Positions 7,827 through 15,333 of a stretch of 24,869 nucleotides of DNA are shown one piece after another. Numbering within the stretch: position 1 is the stretch's first letter; the number at the start of each line of letters is the position of its first letter. The position numbers and the translations under genes were made by a program. Below the pieces are notes generated by a model that saw only the letters and a list, made by a program, of their open reading frames with translations, was not told the origin of the DNA and did no database searches. This DNA comes from an uncultured Lachnospiraceae bacterium (lineage in GTDB: Bacteria; Bacillota; Clostridia; Lachnospirales; Lachnospiraceae). Where the stretch lies: contig CABUZU010000014.1 in NCBI GenBank assembly GCA_902496125.1, positions 1 to 24,869 on the forward strand. Direction: 5' to 3'.

Positions 7827-7869
7827 ATTAAAGTTTTAAGTTTTATTACAATTTAGGAGGACTTGTAAA

Positions 7870-8886
7870 ATGGCAGTTAAAGTTGCAATTAATGGTTTTG
7901 GTCGTATTGGTCGTTTAGCTTTCAGACAGATGTTTGGTGCAGAAGGATATGAAGTAGTTGCAATCAACGACTTAACAAAACCTGCTATGTTAGCTCACTT
8001 ATTAAAATATGATTCATCTCAGGGTAAATATGCATTAGCTGATACTGTAGAAGCTAAAGAAAGCTCAATCGTTGTAGATGGTAAAGAAATCACTATCTAT
8101 GCAGAAGCAGATGCTTCTAAACTTCCTTGGGGAGAAATCGGTGTTGATGTAGTATTAGAATGTACTGGATTCTACACAAGCAAAGCAAAAGCAGAAGCTC
8201 ATATCACAGCAGGTGCTAAGAAAGTAGTTATCTCTGCTCCAGCTGGTAACGATCTTCCTACAGTAGTTTATGGTGTAAACCAGGATGTTTTAACTCCAGA
8301 TGTTAAGATCATCTCTGCTGCATCTTGTACTACAAACTGCTTAGCTCCTATGGCAAAAGCATTAAATGATTACGCTCCAATTCAGAGTGGTATCATGTCT
8401 ACTATCCATGCTTACACTGGTGATCAGATGGTATTAGACGGACCTCACAGAAAAGGTGATTTAAGAAGAGCTCGTGCAGCAGCTGTTAACATCGTTCCTA
8501 ACAGCACTGGTGCAGCTAAAGCAATCGGTTTAGTAATTCCTGAATTAAACGGAAAATTAATCGGTTCTGCACAGCGTGTTCCTGTACCTACCGGTTCTAC
8601 AACTATCTTAGTTGCAGTTTGCAAAGGTAATGATGTAACTGTTGAAGGCATTAACGCAGCTATGAAAGCAGCAGCTAGCCAGTCATTCGGTTACTCAGAA
8701 GAACCTTTAGTATCTTCTGATATCGTAGGTATCACTTATGGTTCATTATTCGATGCAACTCAGACTATGGTAGCTAAAGTTGCTGATGATTTATATGAAG
8801 TACAGGTTGTTTCATGGTATGACAACGAAAACTCTTACACAAGCCAGATGGTAAGAACAATCAAATACTTTGCTGAATTAGCTTAA
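7870..8886 (+). CDS. gap: Glyceraldehyde-3-phosphate dehydrogenase, type I
   Basis: Converts glyceraldehyde 3-phosphate, NAD+ and phosphate to 1,3-bisphosphoglycerate in the cytoplasmic glycolytic pathway. The 338-residue protein has the Rossmann motif INGFGRIGRLAFR (about 8-20), the catalytic motif SAASCTTNCLAP with nucleophile Cys153, and the partner His180 in STIHAYTGDQ. The C-terminus WYDNENSYTSQMVRT is typical. Length is standard. An AGGAGG site precedes the ATG by about 9 bp. It is the first gene of the glycolytic cluster and is separated from pgk by a long hairpin, which may let gap be transcribed in excess over the downstream genes. Codon choice is more uniform than in flanking genes, fitting high expression. 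Confidence 0.98.
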   Translation: MAVKVAINGFGRIGRLAFRQMFGAEGYEVVAINDLTKPAMLAHLLKYDSSQGKYALADTVEAKESSIVVDGKEITIYAEADASKLPWGEIGVDVVLECTGFYTSKAKAEAHITAGAKKVVISAPAGNDLPTVVYGVNQDVLTPDVKIISAASCTTNCLAPMAKALNDYAPIQSGIMSTIHAYTGDQMVLDGPHRKGDLRRARAAAVNIVPNSTGAAKAIGLVIPELNGKLIGSAQRVPVPTGSTTILVAVCKGNDVTVEGINAAMKAAASQSFGYSEEPLVSSDIVGITYGSLFDATQTMVAKVADDLYEVQVVSWYDNENSYTSQMVRTIKYFAELA

Positions 8887-8923
8887 GTATCATTCGTAGA
8901 TAATTTAGAATTATGTTAAAATT

Positions 8924-8980
8924 AAGGGGTGTTTCTACCTGCGGTTCTTTCCGCTTGGAAGGAACATCCCTTTATTTGTT
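8924..8980 (+). terminator. Long hairpin between gap and pgk (terminator or attenuator)
   Basis: Arms 8924-8939 (AAGGGGTGTTTCTACC) and 8957-8972 (GGAAGGAACATCCCTT) pair over 16 positions with two G-U pairs and one mismatch. Inside them GCGG (8941-8944) pairs with CCGC (8951-8954). The stem is followed by a broken T run (TTTATTTGTTTT). It lies inside the probable gap-pgk operon, so partial termination or 3'-end protection of a gap-only mRNA is plausible. Confidence 0.7.
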
Positions 8981-8996
8981 TTGAGGAGATTATACA

Positions 8997-10187
8997 ATGT
9001 TAAATAAAAAAACAGTAGATGATATTAATGTAAAAGGCTTAAAAGTTCTTTGCCGTTGTGATTTCAACGTGCCTTTAAAAGATGGCAAAATTACTGACGA
9101 AACTCGTTTAGTAGCAGCTCTTCCAACTATCAAGAAATTAATCGCTGATGGTGGTAAAGTAATTCTTTGCTCTCATCTTGGAAAACCTAAGGGAGAACCA
9201 AAACCAGAATTATCTTTAGCTCCTGTAGCTGTTCGTTTATCTGAATTATTAGGACAGGAAGTTAAATTTGCAGCTGATGACAACGTTGTTGGTGAAAATG
9301 CAAAAGCAGCTGTTGCAGCTATGAACGATGGAGATGTTGTATTACTTCAGAATACAAGATATCGTAAAGAAGAAACTAAGAATGGTGAAGAATTCAGTAA
9401 AGAATTAGCTTCTTTAGCAGAAGTATTTGTAAATGATGCTTTCGGTACTGCTCACCGTGCTCACTGCTCTACAGTTGGTGTAACTGAATACATCAAGACT
9501 AGTGCAGTAGGTTATTTAATGCAAAAAGAAATCGAATTCTTAGGAAATGCGGTAAACAACCCTAATAGACCTTTCGCAGCTATTTTAGGTGGTTCTAAAG
9601 TTTCTTCTAAGATTTCTGTTATCGAAAACTTATTAGACAAAGTTGACATCTTAATCATTGGTGGTGGTATGGCTTATACCTTCGCTAAATCTCAGGGTGT
9701 AAACGTTGGTAAATCTTTAGTAGAAGATGATTATTTAGATTATGCTGCTAAGATGTTAAAGAAAGCAGAAGAAAAAGGCGTTAAGATGTTAACTCCTGTT
9801 GATGACGTAGTTGTTAAAGAATTCAACAACGATGCTCCTTCTCGTGTATGCGAAGGTGGTATGGCTGATGATGAAATGGGCGTTGATATCGGACCTAAGA
9901 CTGCTGCTTTATATGCAGAAGCTTTAAAAGATGCAAAGACTGTTGTATGGAACGGACCTATGGGTGTATTTGAAATGCCTAACTTTGCAAAAGGTACTGT
10001 AGAAGTAGCAAAAGTATTAGCTAACTTAGATGCAACTACTATCATCGGTGGTGGTGATTCAGCAGCTGCTGTTAATCAGTTAGGATTTGGCGATAAGATG
10101 TCTCACATCTCTACAGGTGGTGGAGCTTCTATGGAATTCTTAGAAGGTAAAGAACTTCCAGGTGTAGCTGCAATCAACGATAAATAA
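8997..10187 (+). CDS. pgk: Phosphoglycerate kinase
   Basis: Transfers phosphate from 1,3-bisphosphoglycerate to ADP, the first ATP-forming step of lower glycolysis. The 396-residue product matches the family length. It has the N-terminal substrate-binding motif RCDFNVPLKDGKITDETR (about 21-38), SHLGKPKGE (about 59-67), the KVSSKI region near 202-207, and the C-terminal nucleotide-binding GGGDSAAAV motif around 350. The ribosome site GAGGAG precedes the ATG. It follows gap after a 110-bp gap containing the long hairpin, and tpiA begins 19 bp after its stop, so pgk and tpiA are almost certainly cotranscribed. Confidence 0.98.
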   Translation: MLNKKTVDDINVKGLKVLCRCDFNVPLKDGKITDETRLVAALPTIKKLIADGGKVILCSHLGKPKGEPKPELSLAPVAVRLSELLGQEVKFAADDNVVGENAKAAVAAMNDGDVVLLQNTRYRKEETKNGEEFSKELASLAEVFVNDAFGTAHRAHCSTVGVTEYIKTSAVGYLMQKEIEFLGNAVNNPNRPFAAILGGSKVSSKISVIENLLDKVDILIIGGGMAYTFAKSQGVNVGKSLVEDDYLDYAAKMLKKAEEKGVKMLTPVDDVVVKEFNNDAPSRVCEGGMADDEMGVDIGPKTAALYAEALKDAKTVVWNGPMGVFEMPNFAKGTVEVAKVLANLDATTIIGGGDSAAAVNQLGFGDKMSHISTGGGASMEFLEGKELPGVAAINDK

Positions 10188-10206
10188 GATTAGAGGAGAA
10201 CGAATT

Positions 10207-10953
10207 ATGCGTAAGAAAATTATTGCTGGTAACTGGAAAATGAACATGACTCCAAGTCAGGCAGTTGCTTTAGTAAATGAATTAAAACCTTTAGTAGTAA
10301 ATGAAGAAGTAGACGTAGTATTCTGCGTTCCTGCTATTGATATTATCCCTTGTATGGAAGCTGCAAAAGGCAGCAACATCAACATTGGTGCTGAAAATAT
10401 GTACTTTGAAGAAAGTGGTGCATACACTGGTGAAATCTCTCCCGCAATGTTAACAGATGCTGGTGTTAAATATGTAGTACTTGGACATTCTGAAAGAAGA
10501 GAATACTTTGCTGAAACAGATGAAACGGTTAACAAAAAAGTATTAAAAGCTTTCGAACATGGTATTACTCCTATTATCTGCTGTGGCGAATCCTTAGCAC
10601 AGAGAGAACAGGGTGTTACAATTGATTTCATTCGTCAGCAGATTAAAGTTGCTTTCTTAGGCGTAAGTGCAGCACAGGCTGCTACAGCAGTTATCGCTTA
10701 CGAACCAATCTGGGCAATCGGAACTGGTAAAGTTGCAACAAAAGAACAGGCTCAGGAAGTTTGTAAAGCAATCCGTGATTGCATCGCTGAAATCTATGAT
10801 ACAGATACAGCTGCTGCAATTCGTATTCAGTACGGCGGAAGCGTTTCTGCTGCAAGTGCTCCAGAATTATTTGCTATGCCAGATATCGATGGTGGCTTAG
10901 TTGGTGGTGCTTCTTTAAAACCAGATTTTGGTAAGATTGTAAACTACAAATAA
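10207..10953 (+). CDS. tpiA: Triosephosphate isomerase
   Basis: Interconverts dihydroxyacetone phosphate and glyceraldehyde 3-phosphate. The 248-residue TIM-barrel protein has AGNWKMN with Lys11, the electrophilic His94 in VLGHSERR, the catalytic base Glu166 in AYEPIWAIGTGK, and the phosphate-binding QYGGSVS and DGGLVGGAS loops. All catalytic residues are present and length is typical. An AGAGGAG site precedes the ATG, and pgk ends 19 bp upstream. A strong GC-rich hairpin follows the gene, so tpiA probably closes the gap-pgk-tpiA unit, with gpmI reached by read-through or served by an unseen promoter. Confidence 0.98.
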   Translation: MRKKIIAGNWKMNMTPSQAVALVNELKPLVVNEEVDVVFCVPAIDIIPCMEAAKGSNINIGAENMYFEESGAYTGEISPAMLTDAGVKYVVLGHSERREYFAETDETVNKKVLKAFEHGITPIICCGESLAQREQGVTIDFIRQQIKVAFLGVSAAQAATAVIAYEPIWAIGTGKVATKEQAQEVCKAIRDCIAEIYDTDTAAAIRIQYGGSVSAASAPELFAMPDIDGGLVGGASLKPDFGKIVNYK

Positions 10954-10972
10954 TATAGAGATTATGTATTAT

Positions 10973-10998
10973 GCACCTCCCTCGAATGAGGGAGGTGT
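10973..10998 (+). terminator. GC-rich hairpin after tpiA
   Basis: CACCTCCCTC (10974-10983) pairs with GAGGGAGGTG (10988-10997), with an outer G-U pair and a GAAT tetraloop. The downstream T run is weak (ACTTAGTTTTAG), so termination may be incomplete. The hairpin core recurs inverted after the transketolase genes. Confidence 0.75.
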
Positions 10999-11033
10999 AC
11001 TTAGTTTTAGGTAGAAAGGATAAATTATAAATT

Positions 11034-12575
11034 ATGAGTAAAAAACCAACCGTATTAATGATTTTAGATGGATATGGATTAAATGATATTAAAGAACACA
11101 ACGCTGTTGCAATGGCAAATACTCCAGTAATGGATAAATTAATGGCTACTTGCCCTTTTGTTAAAGGTTATGCAAGTGGACTTGCTGTAGGTCTTCCAGA
11201 TGGACAAATGGGTAATTCAGAAGTAGGCCATTTAAACATGGGTGCTGGACGTATTGTATATCAGGAACTTACTCGTATTACAAAAGAAATCGAAGATGGT
11301 GATTTCTTTAAAAACGAAGCATTATTAGATGCAATTAATAACTGTAAGGAGAATGATTCTGCACTTCATGCATGGGGATTATTATCTGATGGTGGTGTAC
11401 ACAGCCATAATACTCATTTATATGCATTACTTGAAATGGCTAAAAGAGAAGGCTTAGAAAAAGTTTATGTACACTGCTTCTTAGATGGTAGAGATACTCC
11501 ACCAGCTTCAGGTAAAGATTATGTACAGCAGTTAGTAGATGAAATGGCTAAAATTGGCGTAGGTAAAGTTGCCTCTGTTATGGGACGTTACTATGCAATG
11601 GATAGAGATAACCGTTGGGATCGTGTAGAATTAGCTTATCGTGCACTTACAGAAGGTAAAGGTGTAGAACAAAGTGATGCAGTTGCAGGTGTTCAGGCTT
11701 CTTATGATGATGGAAAGACTGATGAATTCGTTCTTCCTTTCGTAGTAATGGAAGATGGCAAACCAGTAGCAACGGTAAAAGACAAAGACTCTGTTGTATT
11801 CTTTAACTTCCGTCCTGATAGAGCAAGAGAAATTACAAGAGCTTTCTGTGCAGATGATTTTGATGGATTTACAAGAGAAAAACGTTTAGATTTAGATTAT
11901 GTATGCTTTACAGAATATGATGTAACTATTCCTAATAAGAGCATTGCATTTAAGAAAGTTTCTATTACTAATACATTTGGTGAATTCTTAGCTGCTAACA
12001 ATATGACACAGGCAAGAATTGCAGAAACAGAAAAATATGCTCACGTTACCTTCTTCTTTAATGGTGGTGTAGAAGAACCAAATGCTGGTGAAGAAAGAAT
12101 TTTAGTAAAATCTCCTAAGGTTGCAACCTATGATTTACAGCCAGAAATGAGTGCACCAGCAGTTTGTGATAAATTAGTAGATGCAATCAAATCGGATAAA
12201 TACGATGTCATCATTATTAACTTTGCAAACCCTGATATGGTTGGTCATACCGGTATTGAAGAAGCTGCAATTAAAGCAGTAGAAACAGTAGACGAATGTG
12301 TAGGTCGTGCAGTAGAAGCTTTAGAAAGTGTAGATGGAACGATGTTTATTTGTGCAGACCATGGTAATGCAGAACAGTTAAGAGACTATGTAACAGGTGC
12401 TCCTCACACTGCTCATACAACTAATCCTGTACCATTTATCTTAGTAAATGGTCCTAAGGGAGCTAAGTTAAGAGAAGGTGGATGCCTTGCTGATATCGTT
12501 CCTACTTTAATTGATATCATGGGTATGAAACAGCCTAAGGAAATGACAGGTAAGAGCTTATTAGTTCGAGAATAG
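11034..12575 (+). CDS. gpmI: 2,3-bisphosphoglycerate-independent phosphoglycerate mutase
   Basis: Interconverts 3- and 2-phosphoglycerate with a dimanganese centre and a phosphoserine intermediate. The 513-residue protein belongs to the alkaline-phosphatase superfamily. Visible motifs are the metal-binding ILDGYG (Asp12), the nucleophile Ser62 in GQMGNSEVGHLNMGAG, HCFLDGRDTPP (about 147-157), FNFRPDRAREITRAF, NPDMVGHTG and CADHGNAEQL. Length is standard. The ribosome site GAAAGGA lies rather far (about 13 bp) from the ATG. It sits 80 bp after tpiA behind that gene's hairpin, continuing the lower-glycolysis series; no enolase gene follows. No terminator is visible between it and the transketolase promoter. 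Confidence 0.98.
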   Translation: MSKKPTVLMILDGYGLNDIKEHNAVAMANTPVMDKLMATCPFVKGYASGLAVGLPDGQMGNSEVGHLNMGAGRIVYQELTRITKEIEDGDFFKNEALLDAINNCKENDSALHAWGLLSDGGVHSHNTHLYALLEMAKREGLEKVYVHCFLDGRDTPPASGKDYVQQLVDEMAKIGVGKVASVMGRYYAMDRDNRWDRVELAYRALTEGKGVEQSDAVAGVQASYDDGKTDEFVLPFVVMEDGKPVATVKDKDSVVFFNFRPDRAREITRAFCADDFDGFTREKRLDLDYVCFTEYDVTIPNKSIAFKKVSITNTFGEFLAANNMTQARIAETEKYAHVTFFFNGGVEEPNAGEERILVKSPKVATYDLQPEMSAPAVCDKLVDAIKSDKYDVIIINFANPDMVGHTGIEEAAIKAVETVDECVGRAVEALESVDGTMFICADHGNAEQLRDYVTGAPHTAHTTNPVPFILVNGPKGAKLREGGCLADIVPTLIDIMGMKQPKEMTGKSLLVRE

Positions 12576-12589
12576 TAAACAATTTGCTA

Positions 12590-12618
12590 TAGACAGTATG
12601 GATAAAATTATGTATACT
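12590..12618 (+). promoter_or_regulatory. Promoter of the transketolase gene pair
   Basis: TAGACA (12590-12595), a 17-bp spacer and TATACT (12613-12618) lie about 40 bp upstream of the start codon at 12660. This indicates separate transcription of the transketolase genes in addition to any read-through from gpmI. Confidence 0.6.
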
Positions 12619-12659
12619 AAATGAGTATTTTATGTACATTTTCAATTTAGGAGGAAAAA

Positions 12660-13496
12660 ATGAATACGCTAGAACTTAAAAAGATTGCAAATGAGGTGCG
12701 TAAAGGTATCATCGAAGGTGTTTATAATGCAAAAGCTGGACATCCAGGTGGTTCTTTATCATCCGCAGATTTCTTCACTTATTTATATTTTGAAGAAATG
12801 AATGTAGACCCTAAAAACCCTAAAAAAGAAGATAGAGACCGTTTTGTACTTTCAAAAGGTCATGTAGCTCCTGCATATTATTCAACTTTAGCACAGAAGG
12901 GATTCTTCCCAGTAGAAGATTTAAAGACTCTTCGTCATATCGGTTCTTATTTACAAGGACATCCAGATATGAAACATATTCCTGGAGTTGATATGTCATC
13001 AGGTTCTTTAGGACAGGGTATTTCAGCGGCTGTAGGTATGGCATTAGCTGCTAAATTAGATGGTAAAGATTATAGAACTTATACTTTACTTGGTGATGGT
13101 GAAATCCAAGAAGGTCAGGTATGGGAAGCTGCTATGTTTGCAGGACATCGTAAATTAGACAATTTAGTAGTTGTAGTAGACAATAATGGTTTACAGATTG
13201 ATGGTAATATTGCAGATGTATGCTCACCTTATCCAATTGATAAGAAGTTTGAGGCATTCAATTTCCATGTAATCAACATTGATGGTCACAATTTTGAAGA
13301 AATTGCGGCTGCATTAAAAGAAGCAAGAGAAACCAAAGGTATGCCTACAGCAATCATTATGAAGACGGTAAAAGGTAAAGGTGTTTCTTATATGGAGAAC
13401 AATGCTGGATGGCATGGTAAAGCTCCAAATGCTGAGGAATATAAAGTAGCAATGGAAGATTTAGAAAAGGTGGGTGAAGCACTATGTCAGAAGTAA
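12660..13496 (+). CDS. tkt: Transketolase, N-terminal (thiamine diphosphate-binding) subunit
   Basis: This 278-residue protein is the first half of a split transketolase, which transfers two-carbon units between sugar phosphates in the non-oxidative pentose phosphate pathway. It has GHPGGSLSSAD (about 28-38), LSKGHVAPAYYSTLA, a GSLGQG loop (115-120) and the thiamine diphosphate/Mg motif GDGE (145-148) continuing to the DNNG segment (174-177). The pyrimidine-binding and C-terminal domains are encoded by the next gene, which starts 13 bp before this one ends. The split form is common in Clostridia, archaea and others. A perfect AGGAGG site precedes the ATG. Confidence 0.95.
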   Translation: MNTLELKKIANEVRKGIIEGVYNAKAGHPGGSLSSADFFTYLYFEEMNVDPKNPKKEDRDRFVLSKGHVAPAYYSTLAQKGFFPVEDLKTLRHIGSYLQGHPDMKHIPGVDMSSGSLGQGISAAVGMALAAKLDGKDYRTYTLLGDGEIQEGQVWEAAMFAGHRKLDNLVVVVDNNGLQIDGNIADVCSPYPIDKKFEAFNFHVINIDGHNFEEIAAALKEARETKGMPTAIIMKTVKGKGVSYMENNAGWHGKAPNAEEYKVAMEDLEKVGEALCQK

Positions 13497-14425
13497 AGAA
13501 AGTAGCAACAAGAGAAAGCTATGGTGAAACATTAAAAGAATTAGCAACAGAATATCCTAATTTAGTAGTTTTAGATGCTGACCTTGCAGGTGCTACTAAG
13601 ACTGCTATCTTCCAGAAAGCTTACCCAGAACGTCACATCGACTGCGGTATTGCAGAAGGCAATATGGTAGGAATTGCAGCAGGTTTAGCTGCTAGTGGCA
13701 AGATTCCATTTGTAAGTTCTTTCGCAATGTTTGTAGCAGGACGTGCTTTTGAGCAGGTAAGAAACTCTGTAGGTTATCCTCATTTAAATGTAAAGATTGG
13801 TGCAACTCATGCTGGTATTTCTGTAGGTGAAGACGGTGCAACTCATCAGTGTAATGAAGATATTGCATTAATGCGTACAATTCCAGGTATGGTTGTAATC
13901 AATCCTTCTGATGATGTAGAAGCAAGAGCTGCAGTAAGAGCAGCCGTAGAACATGAAGGACCTGTATATCTTCGCTTTGGTCGTTTAGCAGTGCCAGTAA
14001 TCAATGACAAACCAGATTATAAATTTGAAATTGGTAAAGGTATTACCTTAAGAGAAGGTAAAGATGTGACAATTATTGCAACAGGTCTTTGCGTAAATGA
14101 AACCTTAATTGCTGCACAGATTTTAGCAGATAAAGGTATCGATGCAAAGGTTATCAACATTCACACTATTAAACCATTAGATGAAGAATTAGTAATTGCT
14201 GCTGCAAAAGAAACAGGAAAAGTTGTTACAGTAGAAGAACATTCTGTAATCGGTGGTCTTGGAAGTGCTGTATGTGATACACTTAGTGCAAACTATCCAA
14301 CCAAAGTATTAAAACTTGGTGTACAAGATGTTTTTGGTCAGTCTGGTCCAGCTGTTGATTTAATCAAGTTATATGAATTAGACGGCGAAAGCATTGCTAA
14401 AAAAGTAGAAAATTTTGTAAAATAA
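13484..14425 (+). CDS. tkt: Transketolase, C-terminal subunit
   Basis: The 313-residue second half of the split transketolase has the pyrimidine-binding domain and the C-terminal regulatory-like domain. The conserved glutamate that activates thiamine diphosphate is Glu58 in DCGIAEGNMVG. Other signatures are SFAMFVAGRAFEQVRNSVGYP, GEDGATHQCNEDIALMR and the C-terminal IHTIKPLDEE...VEEHSVIGGLGSAV. The start codon lies inside the first-subunit gene in another frame (13-bp overlap), preceded by GGTGGGTGAAG, indicating translational coupling that would favour a 1:1 subunit ratio. A dehydrogenase E1-beta or DXS relationship is less likely because of gene pairing and size. A bidirectional terminator follows. 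Confidence 0.95.
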   Translation: MSEVKKVATRESYGETLKELATEYPNLVVLDADLAGATKTAIFQKAYPERHIDCGIAEGNMVGIAAGLAASGKIPFVSSFAMFVAGRAFEQVRNSVGYPHLNVKIGATHAGISVGEDGATHQCNEDIALMRTIPGMVVINPSDDVEARAAVRAAVEHEGPVYLRFGRLAVPVINDKPDYKFEIGKGITLREGKDVTIIATGLCVNETLIAAQILADKGIDAKVINIHTIKPLDEELVIAAAKETGKVVTVEEHSVIGGLGSAVCDTLSANYPTKVLKLGVQDVFGQSGPAVDLIKLYELDGESIAKKVENFVK

Positions 14426-14430
14426 TTAGC

Positions 14431-14459
14431 AAAGCCTCCCTCTATTCGAGGGAGGTTTT
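14431..14459. terminator. Bidirectional terminator between transketolase and M23 genes
   Basis: CCTCCCTC (14435-14442) pairs with GAGGGAGG (14448-14455), extended by a G-U pair and AAA/TTT, with loop TATTC. The plus-strand T run is TTTT. It overlaps the first bases of the convergent minus-strand CDS stop and serves both. On the minus strand it is nearly the same sequence as the tpiA hairpin. Confidence 0.85.
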
Positions 14460-15296
14460 ATAATGGTAATAGACACATTTTTTCTCTAAATATTTCAAGA
14501 TATAATAAGGATTTACACTCACCTCATCTGCTAAATCTGTTCGCATATAAATTCCAAGATGTAAATGCACATCGAAGTTTCCAGTGGTTCCTTCGACCTT
14601 ACTATAGCCCGTATCGCCCATAAATCCTAAAATTTCTCCGGCTTTTACTTTTTCTCCTTTCTTAAAATCTTTAAAATAATCGCTTAAATGGGCATAATAT
14701 AAGTAGGCACCCTGTGGTGAGCGAATTCCAATTCTCCATCCACCCTTTTCTAGCCAGCCAATATTTTCTACAGTTCCATCACTCATACTAATAATTGGAT
14801 AATATCCAGATGTATTATTCTTTGCCATAAGGTCACAACCTTCATGTTTTCGATTTCCGCCGTAGGTTCTTTTTTCGCCAAAGCTATCCTCATAAGCAAT
14901 TTCTAAATTTTTACTGTCATAATTAGCAGGAACGGGAAAGCATTTTAAATCGGATAAAATCACTTGATAGCCTCTTTTTAATTTTTGATATTGAATTAAC
15001 TTTTTAGATTTTAACAAGTTCTTCGCAAAAAGATATTTCGAATATTCTGGTTTAAAATGAGAATCTAATTTACAATGGTTGCTTATCATAAAGACAGATA
15101 AAGCATCATAGAAATCGATTCGGTACTGATTTGAAAAATCTTCAATTTTATCTAAATTTCCAGCTCCAAAGTCTTGATTTCGAAAGTATTCAGAATCGAG
15201 ACTATAATCTTCTAGCCATAAAATATTTGGATAGGGAATGAATAATCGAAGTAAAATGATTACGATAATTGATATTAAAAGAAGTCTTTTTTTCAT
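14442..15296 (-). CDS. Membrane-anchored M23 (LytM-type) peptidase-domain protein
   Basis: The 284-residue protein starts with an uncleaved-looking membrane helix (residues about 4-21) and an external region without a recognised domain (22-140). The M23 domain has the full zinc and catalytic set: His151 and Asp155 in HEGCDL, His203 in YYAHLS, and His244/His246 in VHLHLGIY. Active LytM-type enzymes cut peptide cross-bridges in peptidoglycan, so this one is predicted to be active rather than a degenerate SpoIIQ-like partner. It is divergent from a YlbJ-like gene with only 37 bp between the two start codons, which hints at joint use in envelope or spore development (inference). No good ribosome site is seen before the ATG, so translation may be weak or a different start may be used. 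Confidence 0.85.
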   Translation of the reverse strand: MKKRLLLISIIVIILLRLFIPYPNILWLEDYSLDSEYFRNQDFGAGNLDKIEDFSNQYRIDFYDALSVFMISNHCKLDSHFKPEYSKYLFAKNLLKSKKLIQYQKLKRGYQVILSDLKCFPVPANYDSKNLEIAYEDSFGEKRTYGGNRKHEGCDLMAKNNTSGYYPIISMSDGTVENIGWLEKGGWRIGIRSPQGAYLYYAHLSDYFKDFKKGEKVKAGEILGFMGDTGYSKVEGTTGNFDVHLHLGIYMRTDLADEVSVNPYYILKYLEKKCVYYHYKTSLE

Positions 15297-15333
15297 ATCA
15301 AATGTATATGCTAAAAGAAAGGACTTCTATGAT

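Larger units (their letters stand above)
7441..7869 (+). promoter_or_regulatory. 429-bp gene-free region upstream of gap
   Basis: No credible coding sequence is seen. The region holds, from left to right: the start region of the divergent phosphatase gene; two copies of a TTTTTGATAAAAG ... CGATATTTG module (7506-7543 and 7641-7667); a stem GATATT/AATATC (7536-7552) followed by the palindrome GATATC (7557-7562); the predicted gap promoter (7682-7710); a leader of about 150 nt with potential hairpins; and the gap ribosome site AGGAGG (7855-7860). Such a long, structured upstream region is unusual in this compact window. Confidence 0.7.

Noticed and set aside
15238..15333. Upstream in-frame ATG extending the YlbJ-like protein by 32 residues
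   Set aside because: The extension lies over the divergent M23 gene start, is hydrophilic and unlike the family, and lacks a ribosome site; ATG at 15334 has one.
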